From Amycolatopsis alba DSM 44262 (GTDB taxonomy: Bacteria > Actinomycetota > Actinomycetes > Mycobacteriales > Pseudonocardiaceae): a stretch of 64,000 nt of DNA. The notes under the pieces were generated by a model, which did not search any database, was not told the DNA's origin, and worked only from the letters and a program-made list of their open reading frames with translations. The stretch spans positions 2,123,565 to 2,187,564 of the forward strand of contig NZ_KB913032.1 in assembly GCF_000384215.1 (NCBI RefSeq). Reading direction: 5' to 3'. Positions within the stretch are counted from its first letter, which is position 1. The number at the start of each line of letters is the position of its first letter. A program made the translations under genes and the position numbers. This document shows, piece by piece, positions 1 through 8,681 of the stretch.

Positions 1-310
1 CGATCAGCAGCGCGCCCGCGTCGCCGGTGGTGGCCTTGACCGCGGCTTCGACGGCGTCCGGCGTCGGCGAGGTGAACACCGCGCCGGGGACGGCGGCCGA
101 CAGCATGCCCTGCCCGACGAAGCCCCCGTGCAGCGGTTCGTGCCCGGAGCCGCCGCCGGAGATCACCGCGACCTTGCCTGCCGATGGCGCGTCCACACGC
201 ACCACGATCGCCGGGTCGTCCTCCACGCGCAGGACGTCCGCGTGCGCCGCGGCGAGTCCGCGCAAGGATTCCGCGACCACCGTTTTCGGGTCGTTGATGA
301 TCTTCTTCAA
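1..310 (-). CDS. dhaK: Dihydroxyacetone kinase subunit DhaK (N-terminal part, runs off the window)
   Basis: This is the first 103 codons of a DhaK-type dihydroxyacetone kinase subunit, which binds dihydroxyacetone covalently for phosphorylation. The visible protein starts [12 protein letters not shown] and contains [16 protein letters not shown] at about residues 49-64, the glycine-rich segment with the conserved His region of the DhaK fold. FTSPTPD follows, as expected for the family. The start is a TTG at 310, supported by GGAGG at 316-320 with a 5-nt spacer. The gene continues left beyond position 1, so it cannot be said whether it is the PTS-type or the ATP-dependent form, or whether dhaL follows. 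Confidence 0.9.
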   Translation of the reverse strand, partial: MKKIINDPKTVVAESLRGLAAAHADVLRVEDDPAIVVRVDAPSAGKVAVISGGGSGHEPLHGGFVGQGMLSAAVPGAVFTSPTPDAVEAAVKATTGDAGALLI

Positions 311-377
311 GGTGGCCTCCGGCCGTCGGCGGGTGGGGTGTCCCCTTCCTACCTCTCCCGGCCGGATGCCGCCAGGT

Positions 378-1391
378 TCAGGGCTTCGGCAGCTTGGAGA
401 TCACCGATTTGGCGATCTTGGCCGCCTTCTCACAGGACGCGGCTTCGTCCTTCTTCTCGTCGTAGTTCTGGTAGCTCACGCCGACGATCTCGACGCCGTC
501 GTCGTCGATCCAGGGCTTGTGCTGCCACTCGATCTTGCACTCGGCGTTGCTGCCCGAGCCGCCCTTCTGATAGGTCGAGACGCCGTCGATGTCGACCTTC
601 TTGCTGCCTTCGCGCGCCTCCGGCGCTATGCCGTGCCGGAAGCCGATCGTGATCCGCGGGTTGGAGCCGGGGGTCCAGTCACAGGCGTGGAAGCTGCTCG
701 GCGAGGTCGCGCCGTGCGGCACGACCTCGGCGAGGACCGCGGGGTCCGCGACGGTGCACGGGTCGACCGCGGTCAGCGTGCCCGTGCCCGCCTGGAACTT
801 CGCCGGTGACGAGTGCAGGGATTTCACGGCCTTGGCCGCCACGGCGCGACCGGTCGCGCAGGGATCGCCGCCGTCGTAGGTGATCGCGAAGCTCATCCCG
901 CGCTCGGGCTTGCGCAGCGTCATGACCCCGACGTCGCAGGACTTGCCGTCCTTGCTCTTGCGCTCGACCTGCGGGAGGCCCTCGACCACCGAAACGGTCG
1001 CGCCGCCGCTGTCGTTCAGATAGGTCGAGGCGCCGATGTCGACGCTGATCGTGACCTTCTTGCCGCCGGCGTCGACGACCTTCGTCATGCAGGTGCCGAA
1101 CGAGGTGAGCGATGGCCTCGGGTCCTCCGGGGTGCCGAGGCTGCTCAAGGCCTCCTTGCCGACGAGCGGGCACGGGTCGATCGTGCGCATCACCGCGGGG
1201 GCGACCGCCGGGTCGTTGATGTCCCCTGTCGGCACCTCACCGCCGGAACCGGCTTCGGCGGCGACGGTGGTGCGGGCGAAGTTGGACTTGCCGAGGTTCT
1301 GACCGCAGGCCGACACCACGCCGAGCGCGGCGACCAGGGCCAGCACGGACGCGATCCGGCGACGTCGAGCGTTGAGCAGCACGAAGTGCAC
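378..1391 (-). CDS. Secreted lipoprotein with two DUF3558-like domains
   Basis: Predicted cell-surface lipoprotein of about 337 residues. A basic N-terminus (ARRRR) is followed by a hydrophobic stretch ending in the lipobox VSAC, so the mature protein should begin at that Cys and be lipid-anchored. The mature part contains two similar Cys-bearing modules, beginning [11 protein letters not shown] and [11 protein letters not shown]. Each has further Cys residues, as in the DUF3558 lipoproteins that are abundant in Pseudonocardiaceae and usually carry one such domain. The GTG at 1391 is chosen because an upstream extension would add an Arg-rich, non-signal sequence and overlap the preceding gene. 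No clear ribosome site is seen. Function is unknown. Confidence 0.75.
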   Translation of the reverse strand: MHFVLLNARRRRIASVLALVAALGVVSACGQNLGKSNFARTTVAAEAGSGGEVPTGDINDPAVAPAVMRTIDPCPLVGKEALSSLGTPEDPRPSLTSFGTCMTKVVDAGGKKVTISVDIGASTYLNDSGGATVSVVEGLPQVERKSKDGKSCDVGVMTLRKPERGMSFAITYDGGDPCATGRAVAAKAVKSLHSSPAKFQAGTGTLTAVDPCTVADPAVLAEVVPHGATSPSSFHACDWTPGSNPRITIGFRHGIAPEAREGSKKVDIDGVSTYQKGGSGSNAECKIEWQHKPWIDDDGVEIVGVSYQNYDEKKDEAASCEKAAKIAKSVISKLPKP

Positions 1392-1429
1392 GGTAGCCGG
1401 ACCGCCCCGGCGCTGTCCGGACAACCCGG

Positions 1430-1696
1430 CTATTCGCCGTCTCCGCCGGTCTCGGACGTGGGCGGCACGACGATGGGCCGCAGCTTCGCCCACAGCATGA
1501 AGAGCGCCGCGAACACCAGCATGCCGATACCCGCCCACAGGTTGATCCTGACCCCGGCGGCCTTGGCCAGCTCCGCTTCGGTGGTGAACCAGATTCCCAT
1601 GATCGTGAGCACCAGGCCGTAGCCGCCGATGAGCAGGGCGATGATCAGCCGGATGTCGAAGACGCCGGCCTTCTTGGGAGCTTGGGACGCAGCCAT
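1430..1696 (-). CDS. Small two-TM membrane protein, symporter partner
   Basis: An 88-residue protein with two hydrophobic segments (about residues 16-36 and 52-72) and a polar tail ending ETGGDGE. It begins 10 nt after the symporter stop on the same strand, preceded by an AGGAGG-like stretch, so the two are almost certainly co-transcribed. Small membrane proteins of this kind are common directly downstream of SSS-family transporters and may be accessory subunits, but that role is inferred from position only. Confidence 0.7.
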   Translation of the reverse strand: MAASQAPKKAGVFDIRLIIALLIGGYGLVLTIMGIWFTTEAELAKAAGVRINLWAGIGMLVFAALFMLWAKLRPIVVPPTSETGGDGE

Positions 1697-1706
1697 CTCC
1701 GGCCTC

Positions 1707-3404
1707 CTAGAAGATGATGTTGAGCGCGATGGTCAGGATCAGCACGATGCCCGCGAGCAGGCCCGGCTTGCGGTACCAGCCCGCGTCGTCGCCGGTCTCG
1801 TCGTGCTTCAGCGACTCCTTCGGGGTGAGGGAGTAGACGAGGCCGACGAGCTGCGATTCCGGTTTGGGCGTGGTGGCGAGCGAGACCCCGACGCTGACCG
1901 CGATGTCGACGACGAACGCGGTACCGGCGGCCACGAAGCTGATGCCCTGCCCGGTGAGCCCGAGCACCCCGGCCTGCGACAGCAGCCACACGGTGATCGC
2001 GGACGCGGTACCGGCGACAAGGCCGACCCAGCCCGCCGTCGGCGTCATCCGCTTCCAGAACATGCCGAGGATGAAGGTGGCGAACAGCGGCGCGTTGAAG
2101 AAGGAGAACAGGTCCTGCAGGTAGGTCAGGATGTTCCCGGAGTTCGACGCGATGAACGCGGTCCCGACCGCCAGCACGGTGCCTGCCGCGGTGACCACGC
2201 GGCCGAGGCGGAGGTAGTAGCCGTCCGACTCGTTCTTCTTCACGTACGACTGCCAGATGTCGTAGGTGAAGACGGTGTTGAACGAACTCAGGTTCGCCGC
2301 CATCCCGGCCATGAACGACGCGAGGAGACCGGCGATCGCGACGCCGAGCATGCCGTTGGGCAGCAGGTCGCGCATCAGCAGCAGGATCGCGTTGTTGGCG
2401 GTCACGCCGCTGGGCGCGTCGCCGCCGTCGAGCAGGACCTGCTTGTCCTGGACGTACTCGGACACGGTGACCGCGGCGATCATGCCGGGGATGATCACGA
2501 TGAACGGGATCAGCATCTTCGGGAAGGCGCCGATGATCGGCGTCCGCCGCGCGGCCGACATGCTCTTCGACGCCATCGCGCGCTGGACCTCGACGAAGTT
2601 CGTCGTCCAATAACCGAACGAGAGCACGAAACCGAGACCGAAGACGAGGCCGAGGATGGAGAGGAAGCTGTTGCCGAATCCGGTGAGGTTGTCACCCGGC
2701 CAGGAGGACAGCTGCGCCTCGCCGCCGGGGTCCGCGCTGAGCTTGTCGACCAGGCCCTGCCAGCCGCCGACCTTGACCAGGCCGACGATGGTCAGCGGCA
2801 GCAGCGCCGCGACGATCACGAAGAACTGCAGGACCTCGTTGTAGATCGCGGCGGACAGGCCGCCGAGCGCGGTGTAGGAGAGCACGACCACGGCCGCGAC
2901 GATGATCGACACCCACAGCGGCCAGCCGAGCAGGAGGTTCACCACGCTGGCGAGCAGGAACAGGTTCGCGCCCGCGATGAGGATCTGCGCGCTCGCGAAG
3001 CTGATCCCGTTGACCAGGTGGGCGGGTTTGCCGAACCGGCGGAGCATGAACTCCGGGACACTGCGGACCTTCGAGCCGTAATAGAACGGCATCATCACGA
3101 TGCCGAGGAACAGCATCGCCGGGATCGCGCCGATCCAGAAGTAGTGGACGGTCGGCAGGCCGTAGAGCACGCCGTTGGCCGACATGCCCATGATCTCGAC
3201 CGCGCCGAGGTTCGCCGAGATGAACGCGAGGCCGGTGACCCAGGCGGGCAGCGAGCGGCCGGAGAGGAAGAAGTCGAGGCTGCTCGAGACCGACTTCCGC
3301 GCCATGTACCCGATACCGAGCACCAGCGCGAAATAGAAGGCGAGCAGGACGTAGTCGATCGGACTTGCGTCGAGTCGCAGGTTCGCATCGGCCAGTACGT
3401 GCAA
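1707..3404 (-). CDS. Sodium:solute symporter (SSS/SLC5 family)
   Basis: Polytopic secondary transporter of about 565 residues, expected to couple sodium entry to uptake of a small solute across the plasma membrane. The first helix lies in DASPIDYVLLAFYFALVLG, followed by FFLSGRSLPAW and later SVPEFMLRRFG, both typical of the SSS family. Around 13 hydrophobic segments are visible. An in-frame ATG exists at 3419, but it has no ribosome site and the nucleotides following it form GGAGGTGGG (3409-3417). That places the TTG at 3404 as the better start, giving MHVLADANLRL. The substrate cannot be read from sequence. The small membrane gene follows in the operon. Confidence 0.88.
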   Translation of the reverse strand: MHVLADANLRLDASPIDYVLLAFYFALVLGIGYMARKSVSSSLDFFLSGRSLPAWVTGLAFISANLGAVEIMGMSANGVLYGLPTVHYFWIGAIPAMLFLGIVMMPFYYGSKVRSVPEFMLRRFGKPAHLVNGISFASAQILIAGANLFLLASVVNLLLGWPLWVSIIVAAVVVLSYTALGGLSAAIYNEVLQFFVIVAALLPLTIVGLVKVGGWQGLVDKLSADPGGEAQLSSWPGDNLTGFGNSFLSILGLVFGLGFVLSFGYWTTNFVEVQRAMASKSMSAARRTPIIGAFPKMLIPFIVIIPGMIAAVTVSEYVQDKQVLLDGGDAPSGVTANNAILLLMRDLLPNGMLGVAIAGLLASFMAGMAANLSSFNTVFTYDIWQSYVKKNESDGYYLRLGRVVTAAGTVLAVGTAFIASNSGNILTYLQDLFSFFNAPLFATFILGMFWKRMTPTAGWVGLVAGTASAITVWLLSQAGVLGLTGQGISFVAAGTAFVVDIAVSVGVSLATTPKPESQLVGLVYSLTPKESLKHDETGDDAGWYRKPGLLAGIVLILTIALNIIF

Positions 3405-3574
3405 CCGACCCACCTCCATAGTGAAAATGTCCACGAGAAACGCCGGTATCGCGTCAATCGCGGACCATACTGCATGCATTCAGGAACGGCAGTGCGGGCG
3501 GGTGGTGACTGACCGGAAGTGTCTGTTTCCGGGCGGTTCTTGACAATTCCTGTCCTGTTATCGGCAGAACTGCC

Positions 3575-4303
3575 GTGGCCTGTCCCGGCTTCTCGCGGTT
3601 GACTGCGCGGGTGTCCTGGGAGTGGCTCGAACGGTTGTCGTGGATCGCGGGGATCGTCAGCGCACTGGTCGCGGTCGGCACGGCCTGGGCGGCGTATCGG
3701 GCGGCCAAGGGGACGACACGCGATCTCGCGCTGCTCATCGCGGCGGCCACCGACAACCCCGAACTGCTGGAAAAGCTGGAGGCGGCGGCGCGGCAGCGGG
3801 CCGAGACCGTGCGGCGGCGGCTGCGCACCGTCGTGGCGGCCGCGGGGAACTCGGCCGTGTTCGTCTTTCTCGCCGGCGGGCTCGGCGTCCTGTTCGCGGT
3901 GATCCCGGACTATGCCGACACCGAAGCCGTCGGCGGCAGCGCGCCGCGGACCTGGCAGGAGTGCGCCGCCGTGGACGAGGCGACGGTGTGCACGCCGGTG
4001 CACGACTACGAGTTGTTCCGGAGCCAGCAGGCGGAGACCCTCTTCGGCGGGGTGCACCGTCCGTCGAAACAAGGCACGGGCAGGCTTTCCGTCGAACTGC
4101 CCGACTGCAAGGCGGAGGTTCGGTGGCACGTCTCGGTGGGCGGCGCGGTGGTCGCCGAAGCCGTCTCCCGCGACGACCTGGTGAAGGTGGAGTTCCCGAT
4201 CGCGAGCGACCAGGCGTACACCTTCGTCGCGGAGCGTCCGGCCGACGACGGCTGCCCCAAGACCACCGTCCGGGTGCGGACCGGGATCACCTTCGACCGT
4301 TAG
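3575..4303 (+). CDS. Hypothetical membrane protein with extracytoplasmic Cys-containing domain
   Basis: Not recognised as a named family. An N-terminal helix (IAGIVSALVAVGTAWAAY) is followed by a charged cytoplasmic segment that looks coiled-coil (LLEKLEAAARQRAETVRRR). A second membrane segment (SAVFVFLAGGLGVLFAVI) comes next, then about 130 residues with four Cys that could form disulfides outside the cell. The start is uncertain: GTG 3575 gives 242 residues, GTG 3611 gives a shorter protein starting SWEWLERLSW, and neither has a strong ribosome site. It is a single-gene unit ended by the bidirectional terminator at 4314-4345. Confidence 0.6.
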   Translation: MACPGFSRLTARVSWEWLERLSWIAGIVSALVAVGTAWAAYRAAKGTTRDLALLIAAATDNPELLEKLEAAARQRAETVRRRLRTVVAAAGNSAVFVFLAGGLGVLFAVIPDYADTEAVGGSAPRTWQECAAVDEATVCTPVHDYELFRSQQAETLFGGVHRPSKQGTGRLSVELPDCKAEVRWHVSVGGAVVAEAVSRDDLVKVEFPIASDQAYTFVAERPADDGCPKTTVRVRTGITFDR

Positions 4304-4313
4304 GTCAGCCGGA

Positions 4314-4345
4314 AAAGGGCCGCTCCGGTTCAGGAGCGGCCCTTT
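4314..4345. terminator. Bidirectional hairpin terminator
   Basis: Perfect 13-bp arms (AAAGGGCCGCTCC and its complement) with a 6-nt loop lie between two convergent genes. The arms begin with A-runs and end with T-runs, so the hairpin reads as an intrinsic-type terminator from either side. Confidence 0.85.
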
Positions 4346-4363
4346 CCCGTGACCGGCGGAGGC

Positions 4364-5140
4364 TTACCGGTCCGTGGGCAGGCCTACTTCGCCGTCCTCC
4401 TTGATCAACCGGGCGAGGACGTCGTCCGGCAGGTACGTGCGGTGCGGGTAGCCCGGACCCCACGAGTTGAGGAACGGCACGGCGCCGAGTTCGTCGGCAC
4501 GCGGGTTGCCGAGCACCTCGTGCACCTCGTCGACGGTCTTCGCCCAGCGATAGGCCTGGATGCCGTTCTTGACGTCGGGCGTGTAGGCGGCCCGCTTGAC
4601 GTAATCGTCGTCGGCGTAACTCTCCGACCACGCGACATGTCCCAGTTCGAGCAGCACCTCGGCCGCTGCGCGGACGGACGTGCCGTTGTTGTCACCGGGG
4701 TTGGTCTCGTCCCATTCGTCGCGCAGCTTCGCCTGGTCCCACAGCCACCGCGCGGCGTAGAGGTCGGCGTTGAACAACGTCATGCAGCGAGACCAGCCGA
4801 AGCCGACGCAAGCGCCTTCCCTGCCCTGGTCGTAGAAGGCGTACTGCTTGTCGCCGTCGGTCGATCCGCCGGGTTCGAGACAGACGCAGTGCCCGCCGCG
4901 GATCCGGGTGAGCGTTTTCGCGCCGCCTTTCGCGACGAAGAACTCGCCAGACTTCTCGTCCTTCTCGGGTACGTCGAATTCCTTGTACCAGTTGACGCCG
5001 ATGACGACCGGCGACCGGGTGGGCCGGTCCTGGGTGGCCAGCGCGGTCAGCGGATAGCGCTCGACGTGGCGCCAGTCGTCCGGGACGAACCGGCCGAGGC
5101 GGCCGTCCGCCGGGTCACTGTCGATCGGGCGATAACGCAT
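4364..5140 (-). CDS. Papain-like (C1-type) cysteine peptidase homologue with permuted catalytic order
   Basis: 258 residues with no signal peptide, so probably cytoplasmic. Q105-GREGA-C111-VGF matches the papain oxyanion-hole Gln and nucleophile Cys with the exact six-residue spacing (papain Q19/C25), and N225-SWG matches the papain Asn175 motif. The best His candidate is H84 in RGGHCVCLEPGG, which looks like the papain GGHAV strand. It lies before the Cys instead of between Cys and Asn, so the fold appears circularly permuted (inference). H207 (TVDEVHE) is an alternative. AGGAGG sits just upstream of ATG 5140. The gene follows the patatin gene by 44 nt and is probably co-expressed with it. 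Proteolytic activity and target are unknown. Confidence 0.65.
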   Translation of the reverse strand: MRYRPIDSDPADGRLGRFVPDDWRHVERYPLTALATQDRPTRSPVVIGVNWYKEFDVPEKDEKSGEFFVAKGGAKTLTRIRGGHCVCLEPGGSTDGDKQYAFYDQGREGACVGFGWSRCMTLFNADLYAARWLWDQAKLRDEWDETNPGDNNGTSVRAAAEVLLELGHVAWSESYADDDYVKRAAYTPDVKNGIQAYRWAKTVDEVHEVLGNPRADELGAVPFLNSWGPGYPHRTYLPDDVLARLIKEDGEVGLPTDR

Positions 5141-5184
5141 GGGATCCTCCTATCCCTCAACCCGCCGGAATACCGCCGGCGAGT

Positions 5185-6147
5185 TCACTGCGGCACAATC
5201 TCGGCCAGAAACCGCCGCGCGGCCTCCCGCCCGTTTTCGAAGAGGCGCTTCTTCTCCTCTTCACCGAGCCCGAAGTCGACGGCGGAAATCCCGGTCGTGT
5301 CGACGTACACCGTCCGCCGGTTCACACCCTCCTCGTGCAGCCGGTAACGATTCCAGTCCGACAGCAGGGTTTCGAGCGAACCGATGGCGATCCGCAACGC
5401 ACCCTTCACCGGTTTGTCCCTGCCGCCCGCGGGTTCGCCGGAAAGCTTCACACCCCAGGTCGGCCATCGCGGCTTCTTCTTGTCGGTCCGGTCGAAGACG
5501 GTGATCGGGAAGTTCGACAGCAGACCTCCGTCGACCCAGGTCGCCGTGCCCCTCGGGCGGACGTCGAACTGCACGGGCCGGAAATAGAACGGGATCGACA
5601 TCGACGCGCGGACGGCGTCGACGATCTTCTCAGCGCCGGGATCGTGGCCGTACTGGGAATAATCCCAAGGCAGCCGGACCAGCACGCGGCGGGTCAGGTC
5701 GCTGACGTGAACGACGAGGGAATACCGTTGATACGGAAGCAAAGTGCCTTCGGGATCGTCGATGGCGAGATCGGCGAAAGTGCGCACGCCGAGCTCGTCC
5801 AGCAACGGCGTGAGCCATTCGGCGAGATAGTCACCGGTATTCATTCCGTCGTGCAGGAGCAGGTCGACACCATCGCCGACCGGACCGGTGATCCGGTCAA
5901 GGAAGGACCGATCCTGGAAGCGGTGGCAGTCCATGTCGTTCATCACCGCTTCCAGGCCGTCGAGGTCCCTTTCGGCCTTCTGATAAGCGGCGACCAGTGT
6001 CGCGACGATCGCCCCCGCGCTCGTCCCGGCGATGCGGGGGAACGAATAGCCGGCGTCGTGCAACTCCAGCACCGCTCCCAGCAGCCCGATACCTTTGACG
6101 CCGCCGCCTTCCAGCACCAGATCGACACGCTTCGGAGAATCCGCCAT
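5185..6147 (-). CDS. Patatin-like phospholipase / lipid acyl hydrolase
   Basis: 320-residue patatin-fold acyl hydrolase. The oxyanion-hole motif GGGVKG is at residues 14-19, the nucleophile elbow GTSAG at 41-45 (Ser43), and the catalytic Asp206 in the V-DGG-LLSNFP motif, with the typical DAVRASMSIPFYF helix before it. All catalytic parts are present, so activity on membrane lipid ester bonds is expected. No signal peptide is seen. It is the first gene of a two-gene unit with the papain-like gene. Patatin domains occur both in housekeeping lipid turnover and as membrane-damaging effectors of anti-phage systems. Nothing here distinguishes these, apart from the unusual peptidase partner. Confidence 0.88.
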   Translation of the reverse strand: MADSPKRVDLVLEGGGVKGIGLLGAVLELHDAGYSFPRIAGTSAGAIVATLVAAYQKAERDLDGLEAVMNDMDCHRFQDRSFLDRITGPVGDGVDLLLHDGMNTGDYLAEWLTPLLDELGVRTFADLAIDDPEGTLLPYQRYSLVVHVSDLTRRVLVRLPWDYSQYGHDPGAEKIVDAVRASMSIPFYFRPVQFDVRPRGTATWVDGGLLSNFPITVFDRTDKKKPRWPTWGVKLSGEPAGGRDKPVKGALRIAIGSLETLLSDWNRYRLHEEGVNRRTVYVDTTGISAVDFGLGEEEKKRLFENGREAARRFLAEIVPQ

Positions 6148-6440
6148 GGCACATCACCCCTGGACCCGCGACCGCCGCAGGTCGGCGATACCCCTCGCGG
6201 AAATCGAGTGTGGCACAACGTGAGACCGGCCAATCCGGCGTTCACCCGAATGGCACAGAAATAGCTGGTTCTTTTGCAGGATGAAGCGAGTTCGTTAATT
6301 TCTCGCCGCCCTTTGGGGCATTCCGTGGTGCAAGAAAGAATGCAGATACAAAACCGAGGACTCGATTGGATATCGGCTGTTCACCGCTCGGACGGGTTCT
6401 GGGAACACTCGACGACTGCAACGCTTACCTGGAGAAAGGG

Positions 6441-6477
6441 CTCGCGAGTGGTCAGGACGGTTCTAACCACTCACGAG
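6441..6477. repeat. Family C inverted repeat (CTCGCGAGTGGT)
   Basis: Arms of 12 nt, CTCGCGAGTGGT and ACCACTCACGAG, pair with one mismatch across a 13-nt loop that contains AGGACGG. Related half-elements occur near 6619-6639 (same strand) and, reversed, near 10271-10295. The words CACTCACGAGACCC and CACTCACGAGG recur at about 44090 and 10503. This suggests a second dispersed intergenic sequence family. Confidence 0.6.
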
Positions 6478-6522
6478 ACCCGCGACCCCCTGGGGTCCGG
6501 TGCGGTCTGGCGGGGAGGGCGT

Positions 6523-6575
6523 GTTGTGAAAGCCACTTTCGCAACGTTGAAGGTTGCGAAAGTGGCTTTCGCAAC
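6523..6575. repeat. Family A nested palindrome, copy 1
   Basis: Two 23-nt arms (6523-6545 and 6553-6575) pair with one mismatch around the loop GTTGAAG. Each arm is built on a core of the type GCGAAAGCCACTTTCGC, which is palindromic by itself (7-bp arms around CCA). The element can therefore fold as one long hairpin or as two short ones. It lies downstream of nucS. Confidence 0.9.
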
Positions 6576-6651
6576 GCGACCAGCGGGGCGCGTGCTTGGA
6601 CCGTCGGCAGGGCTGGTCGTGAGTGGTCAGGACGGTCCTAGCCGCGCTGGC

Positions 6652-7311
6652 TCAGAACAGCCGGAACTCGTCCGACTCGATGCCGCGCAGCGCGTCGTAG
6701 TCCAGCGTGAGGCACCGGATCCCCCGGTCCTCGGCCAGCACTCGCGCCTGCGGCTTGATGATCTGTGCCGCGAAGACGCCCTGCACCGGCGCCAGCAGCG
6801 GGTCGCGGTTGAGCAGTTCGAGGTATCGCGTCAGCTGTTCGACGCCGTCGATCTCGCCGCGCCGCTTGATCTCGACGGCGACGCTGGCCCCTTCGGCGTC
6901 ACGGGCCATGATGTCGACCGGCCCGATCGCGGTCGGGAACTCCCGCCGCACCAGGGTGTAGCCGTCGCCGAGGGTCTTGATGTGCTCGGCGAGCAGTTCC
7001 TGCAGGTGCGCCTCGACGCCGTCCTTCTGCAGTCCCGGCTCCGCACCGAGTTCCTGGGAATGGTCGTGGAAGATCTCGTCGATCGTGATGACGAGCTTCT
7101 CTCCCTGCTTGTTCTCGACGATCCACAGCTTGCCGTCCTCGATCAGCCAGCACGGCGGGCTCATCCAGTTCAGCGGCTTGTAGGCGCGGTCGTCCGAGTG
7201 CACGGACACCGAGCCGTCGGCCTTCACGAGCAACAGCCGGGTGGCCATCGGCAGATGGGCGGTCAGACGGCCGGCGTAGTCGACCTGGCAGCGAGCGATC
7301 ACTAGGCGCAC
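6652..7311 (-). CDS. nucS: Endonuclease NucS (non-canonical mismatch repair)
   Basis: NucS cuts both strands at mismatched bases and replaces MutS/MutL in most actinobacteria. It acts in the cytoplasm on replicating DNA, with the beta clamp as known partner. The protein starts [16 protein letters not shown] and continues [20 protein letters not shown], both strongly conserved. The C-terminal RecB-like nuclease domain shows GPVDIMARD (catalytic Asp), VAVEIKRRG (E-x-K) and a Gln-Tyr containing QLTRYLELL helix. The GTG at 7311 gives 219 residues, matching the family, and sits 6 nt after the hexamer TACCCT, so the mRNA is probably leaderless. An in-frame extension to 7350 overlaps the divergent Nudix gene and is not used. 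Confidence 0.93.
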   Translation of the reverse strand: MRLVIARCQVDYAGRLTAHLPMATRLLLVKADGSVSVHSDDRAYKPLNWMSPPCWLIEDGKLWIVENKQGEKLVITIDEIFHDHSQELGAEPGLQKDGVEAHLQELLAEHIKTLGDGYTLVRREFPTAIGPVDIMARDAEGASVAVEIKRRGEIDGVEQLTRYLELLNRDPLLAPVQGVFAAQIIKPQARVLAEDRGIRCLTLDYDALRGIESDEFRLF

Positions 7312-7348
7312 CACGCGAGGGTAGGACAAGCATGGCGATACTGTGCGC
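7312..7348. promoter_or_regulatory. Divergent leaderless promoters for nucS and the Nudix gene
   Basis: On the minus strand TACCCT (7318-7323) is followed by 6 nt and then GTG 7311. On the plus strand GATACT (7337-7342) is followed by 6 nt and then ATG 7349. Neither gene has a ribosome-binding sequence. Both arrangements fit the actinobacterial leaderless pattern, where transcription begins at the start codon. Confidence 0.55.
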
Positions 7349-7891
7349 ATGGACCCCGTTCAGCGTGTCAGCTCGCGTGAGGTGTACCGGAACAACTGGA
7401 TGACCGTCCGCGAAGACGCCGTCCGGCGGCTCGATGGTTCCGAAGGGATCTACGCGGTCGTCGACAAACCCACGTGCGCCATCATCATTCCCTACGACGG
7501 CACCCGGTTTCACCTGGTCGAGCAGTTCCGCTACCCGATCGGACTGCGGCGCTGGGAGTTCCCCATGGGCTCCGCCCCCGATCTGGCCGACGTCCCGGCG
7601 CCCGAACTCGCCGCCCGCGAACTGCGCGAGGAGACCGGGCTGCTCGCGGGTTCGATGACCGACCTCGGCGTGACCGACGTCGCCGCCGGCTTCTCGAGCC
7701 AGCGCGGGCGCGTGTTCCTGGCCACCGACCTCACCCAGGGTGACACCCAGCGCGAGGTCGAGGAGCAGGACATGCGGACGGCGTGGCTCGAACGTGACGA
7801 GTTCGAAAAGATGATCGCTTCGGGTGACATCACCGACGCGCAGACGCTGGCCGCCTACGCGCTGCTGCTCGTGCGCGAACGCGCGTCCTGA
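7349..7891 (+). CDS. Nudix hydrolase (ADP-ribose pyrophosphatase-like)
   Basis: 180-residue Nudix hydrolase, expected to split a nucleoside diphosphate linked to another group, with Mg2+ bound by the Glu cluster. The Nudix core is RELREETGL at about residues 92-100. The upstream Gly-containing part ([17 protein letters not shown]) has a slightly longer loop than the strict GX5EX7 pattern, as often seen in the ADP-ribose/nucleoside-sugar branch. [10 protein letters not shown] before the box is typical of that branch. ATG 7349 is preferred over GTG 7343, since it has the leaderless spacing. It is transcribed divergently from nucS. The exact substrate is not predictable. Confidence 0.85.
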   Translation: MDPVQRVSSREVYRNNWMTVREDAVRRLDGSEGIYAVVDKPTCAIIIPYDGTRFHLVEQFRYPIGLRRWEFPMGSAPDLADVPAPELAARELREETGLLAGSMTDLGVTDVAAGFSSQRGRVFLATDLTQGDTQREVEEQDMRTAWLERDEFEKMIASGDITDAQTLAAYALLLVRERAS

Positions 7892-7910
7892 GCGCGGGGG
7901 TGCGCGCTCA
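7889..7910. terminator. Hairpin over two convergent stop codons
   Basis: TGAGCGCG and CGCGCTCA form 8-bp arms around a 6-nt loop, and the plus-strand stop codon TGA is part of the stem. It probably ends both the Nudix and the enoyl-CoA hydratase transcripts. Confidence 0.6.
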
Positions 7911-8681
7911 GTCGGGCCACACCGGGGAGCGTTTCTCCAGGAAGGCCGCCATCCCCTCACGAGCACCCGGAAGCTGCGACGCCGCGGCCATCACCTCCAG
8001 CGCCAGGGCATAGGCGTCGGCCTCGGGCCGGTCCAGCTGCGCGTAGAGGGTCTGCTTCCCCAGCGCCTTGCTCGCCCGGCTTCCCCTGGTCGCTCGCGCC
8101 AGCAAGGAGGCGACGGCCTCGTCGAGCGACACGTCCGGGACCACGCGGTTCACCAGCCCCCAGTCCAGCGCGGTCGCGGCGTCGACGACGTCGCCGGTGA
8201 GCGCCAGTTCCATCAGCCGCTTCCGCCCGATCGACCGGGCCACCGGCACCGCGGGGGTGTGACAGAACCAGCCGCCCTTGCCGCCGGGCAGGGCGAACCC
8301 GGCGGACTCCGCGGCGACGGCGAGGTCGCAGGAGGCCACCAGCTGGCAGCCCGCCGCGGTCGCGAGCCCGTGCACCCGCGCGACGACGACCTGCGGCACC
8401 GACTGCATCGTGCCCATCAGGTCCGTGCACAGCCGCAGCAGTTCACGCACGGACACCAGATCACGCGCGGCGACGTCGCCGAAGTCGTGTCCCGCGGAGA
8501 ACACCGGCCCGGCGCCCGCCAGGACGATTCCGGTGGCGTCGGTCTCGCCTGCCTCGCGGAAGGCCGCGAGCAGTTCGGCGAGGTGGTCCGCCGACAGCGA
8601 GTTCCGCCGCGCGGCGCGGTTCATGGTGATCGTGACGGTGTCGCCGTCCCGTTTCACGAGGATGTGCTCGTACTCGGCCAT
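7908..8681 (-). CDS. Enoyl-CoA hydratase/isomerase family protein
   Basis: 257-residue crotonase-fold enzyme acting on acyl-CoA thioesters. Features seen are NRAARRNSL near the N-terminus, the oxyanion-hole segment SAGHDFGDV (about residues 61-69), HGLATAAGCQLVASCDLAVA (about 104-123) as the second oxyanion helix, and a C-terminal SPVWPD tail. In the second loop the usual catalytic Glu positions are hard to assign: the region reads LPGGKGGWFCH. Whether it is a hydratase, isomerase or another crotonase is therefore open. Its first 28 nt overlap the end of the upstream regulator gene, so the two are translationally coupled. Confidence 0.85.
   Translation of the reverse strand: MAEYEHILVKRDGDTVTITMNRAARRNSLSADHLAELLAAFREAGETDATGIVLAGAGPVFSAGHDFGDVAARDLVSVRELLRLCTDLMGTMQSVPQVVVARVHGLATAAGCQLVASCDLAVAAESAGFALPGGKGGWFCHTPAVPVARSIGRKRLMELALTGDVVDAATALDWGLVNRVVPDVSLDEAVASLLARATRGSRASKALGKQTLYAQLDRPEADAYALALEVMAAASQLPGAREGMAAFLEKRSPVWPD

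Larger units (their letters stand above)
6148..6651. other. 504-nt intergenic region carrying repeat elements
   Basis: No gene is convincing here. The region lies between the divergent patatin promoter and the 3' end of nucS. It carries a 12-bp-arm hairpin at 6441-6477, the family A element at 6523-6575, and a half copy of the 6441 motif (GTGAGTGGTCAGGACGGTCC) at about 6619-6639, just before the nucS stop. Confidence 0.7.

Noticed and set aside
1629..3512. 627-codon plus-strand open frame
   Set aside because: Asp/Arg/Glu-rich shadow of the symporter gene, without family motifs or a ribosome site.
6523..6575. Family A element as a simple rho-independent terminator
   Set aside because: No T-run follows, copies cluster in threes, and the arms are internally palindromic; termination may be a side effect only.
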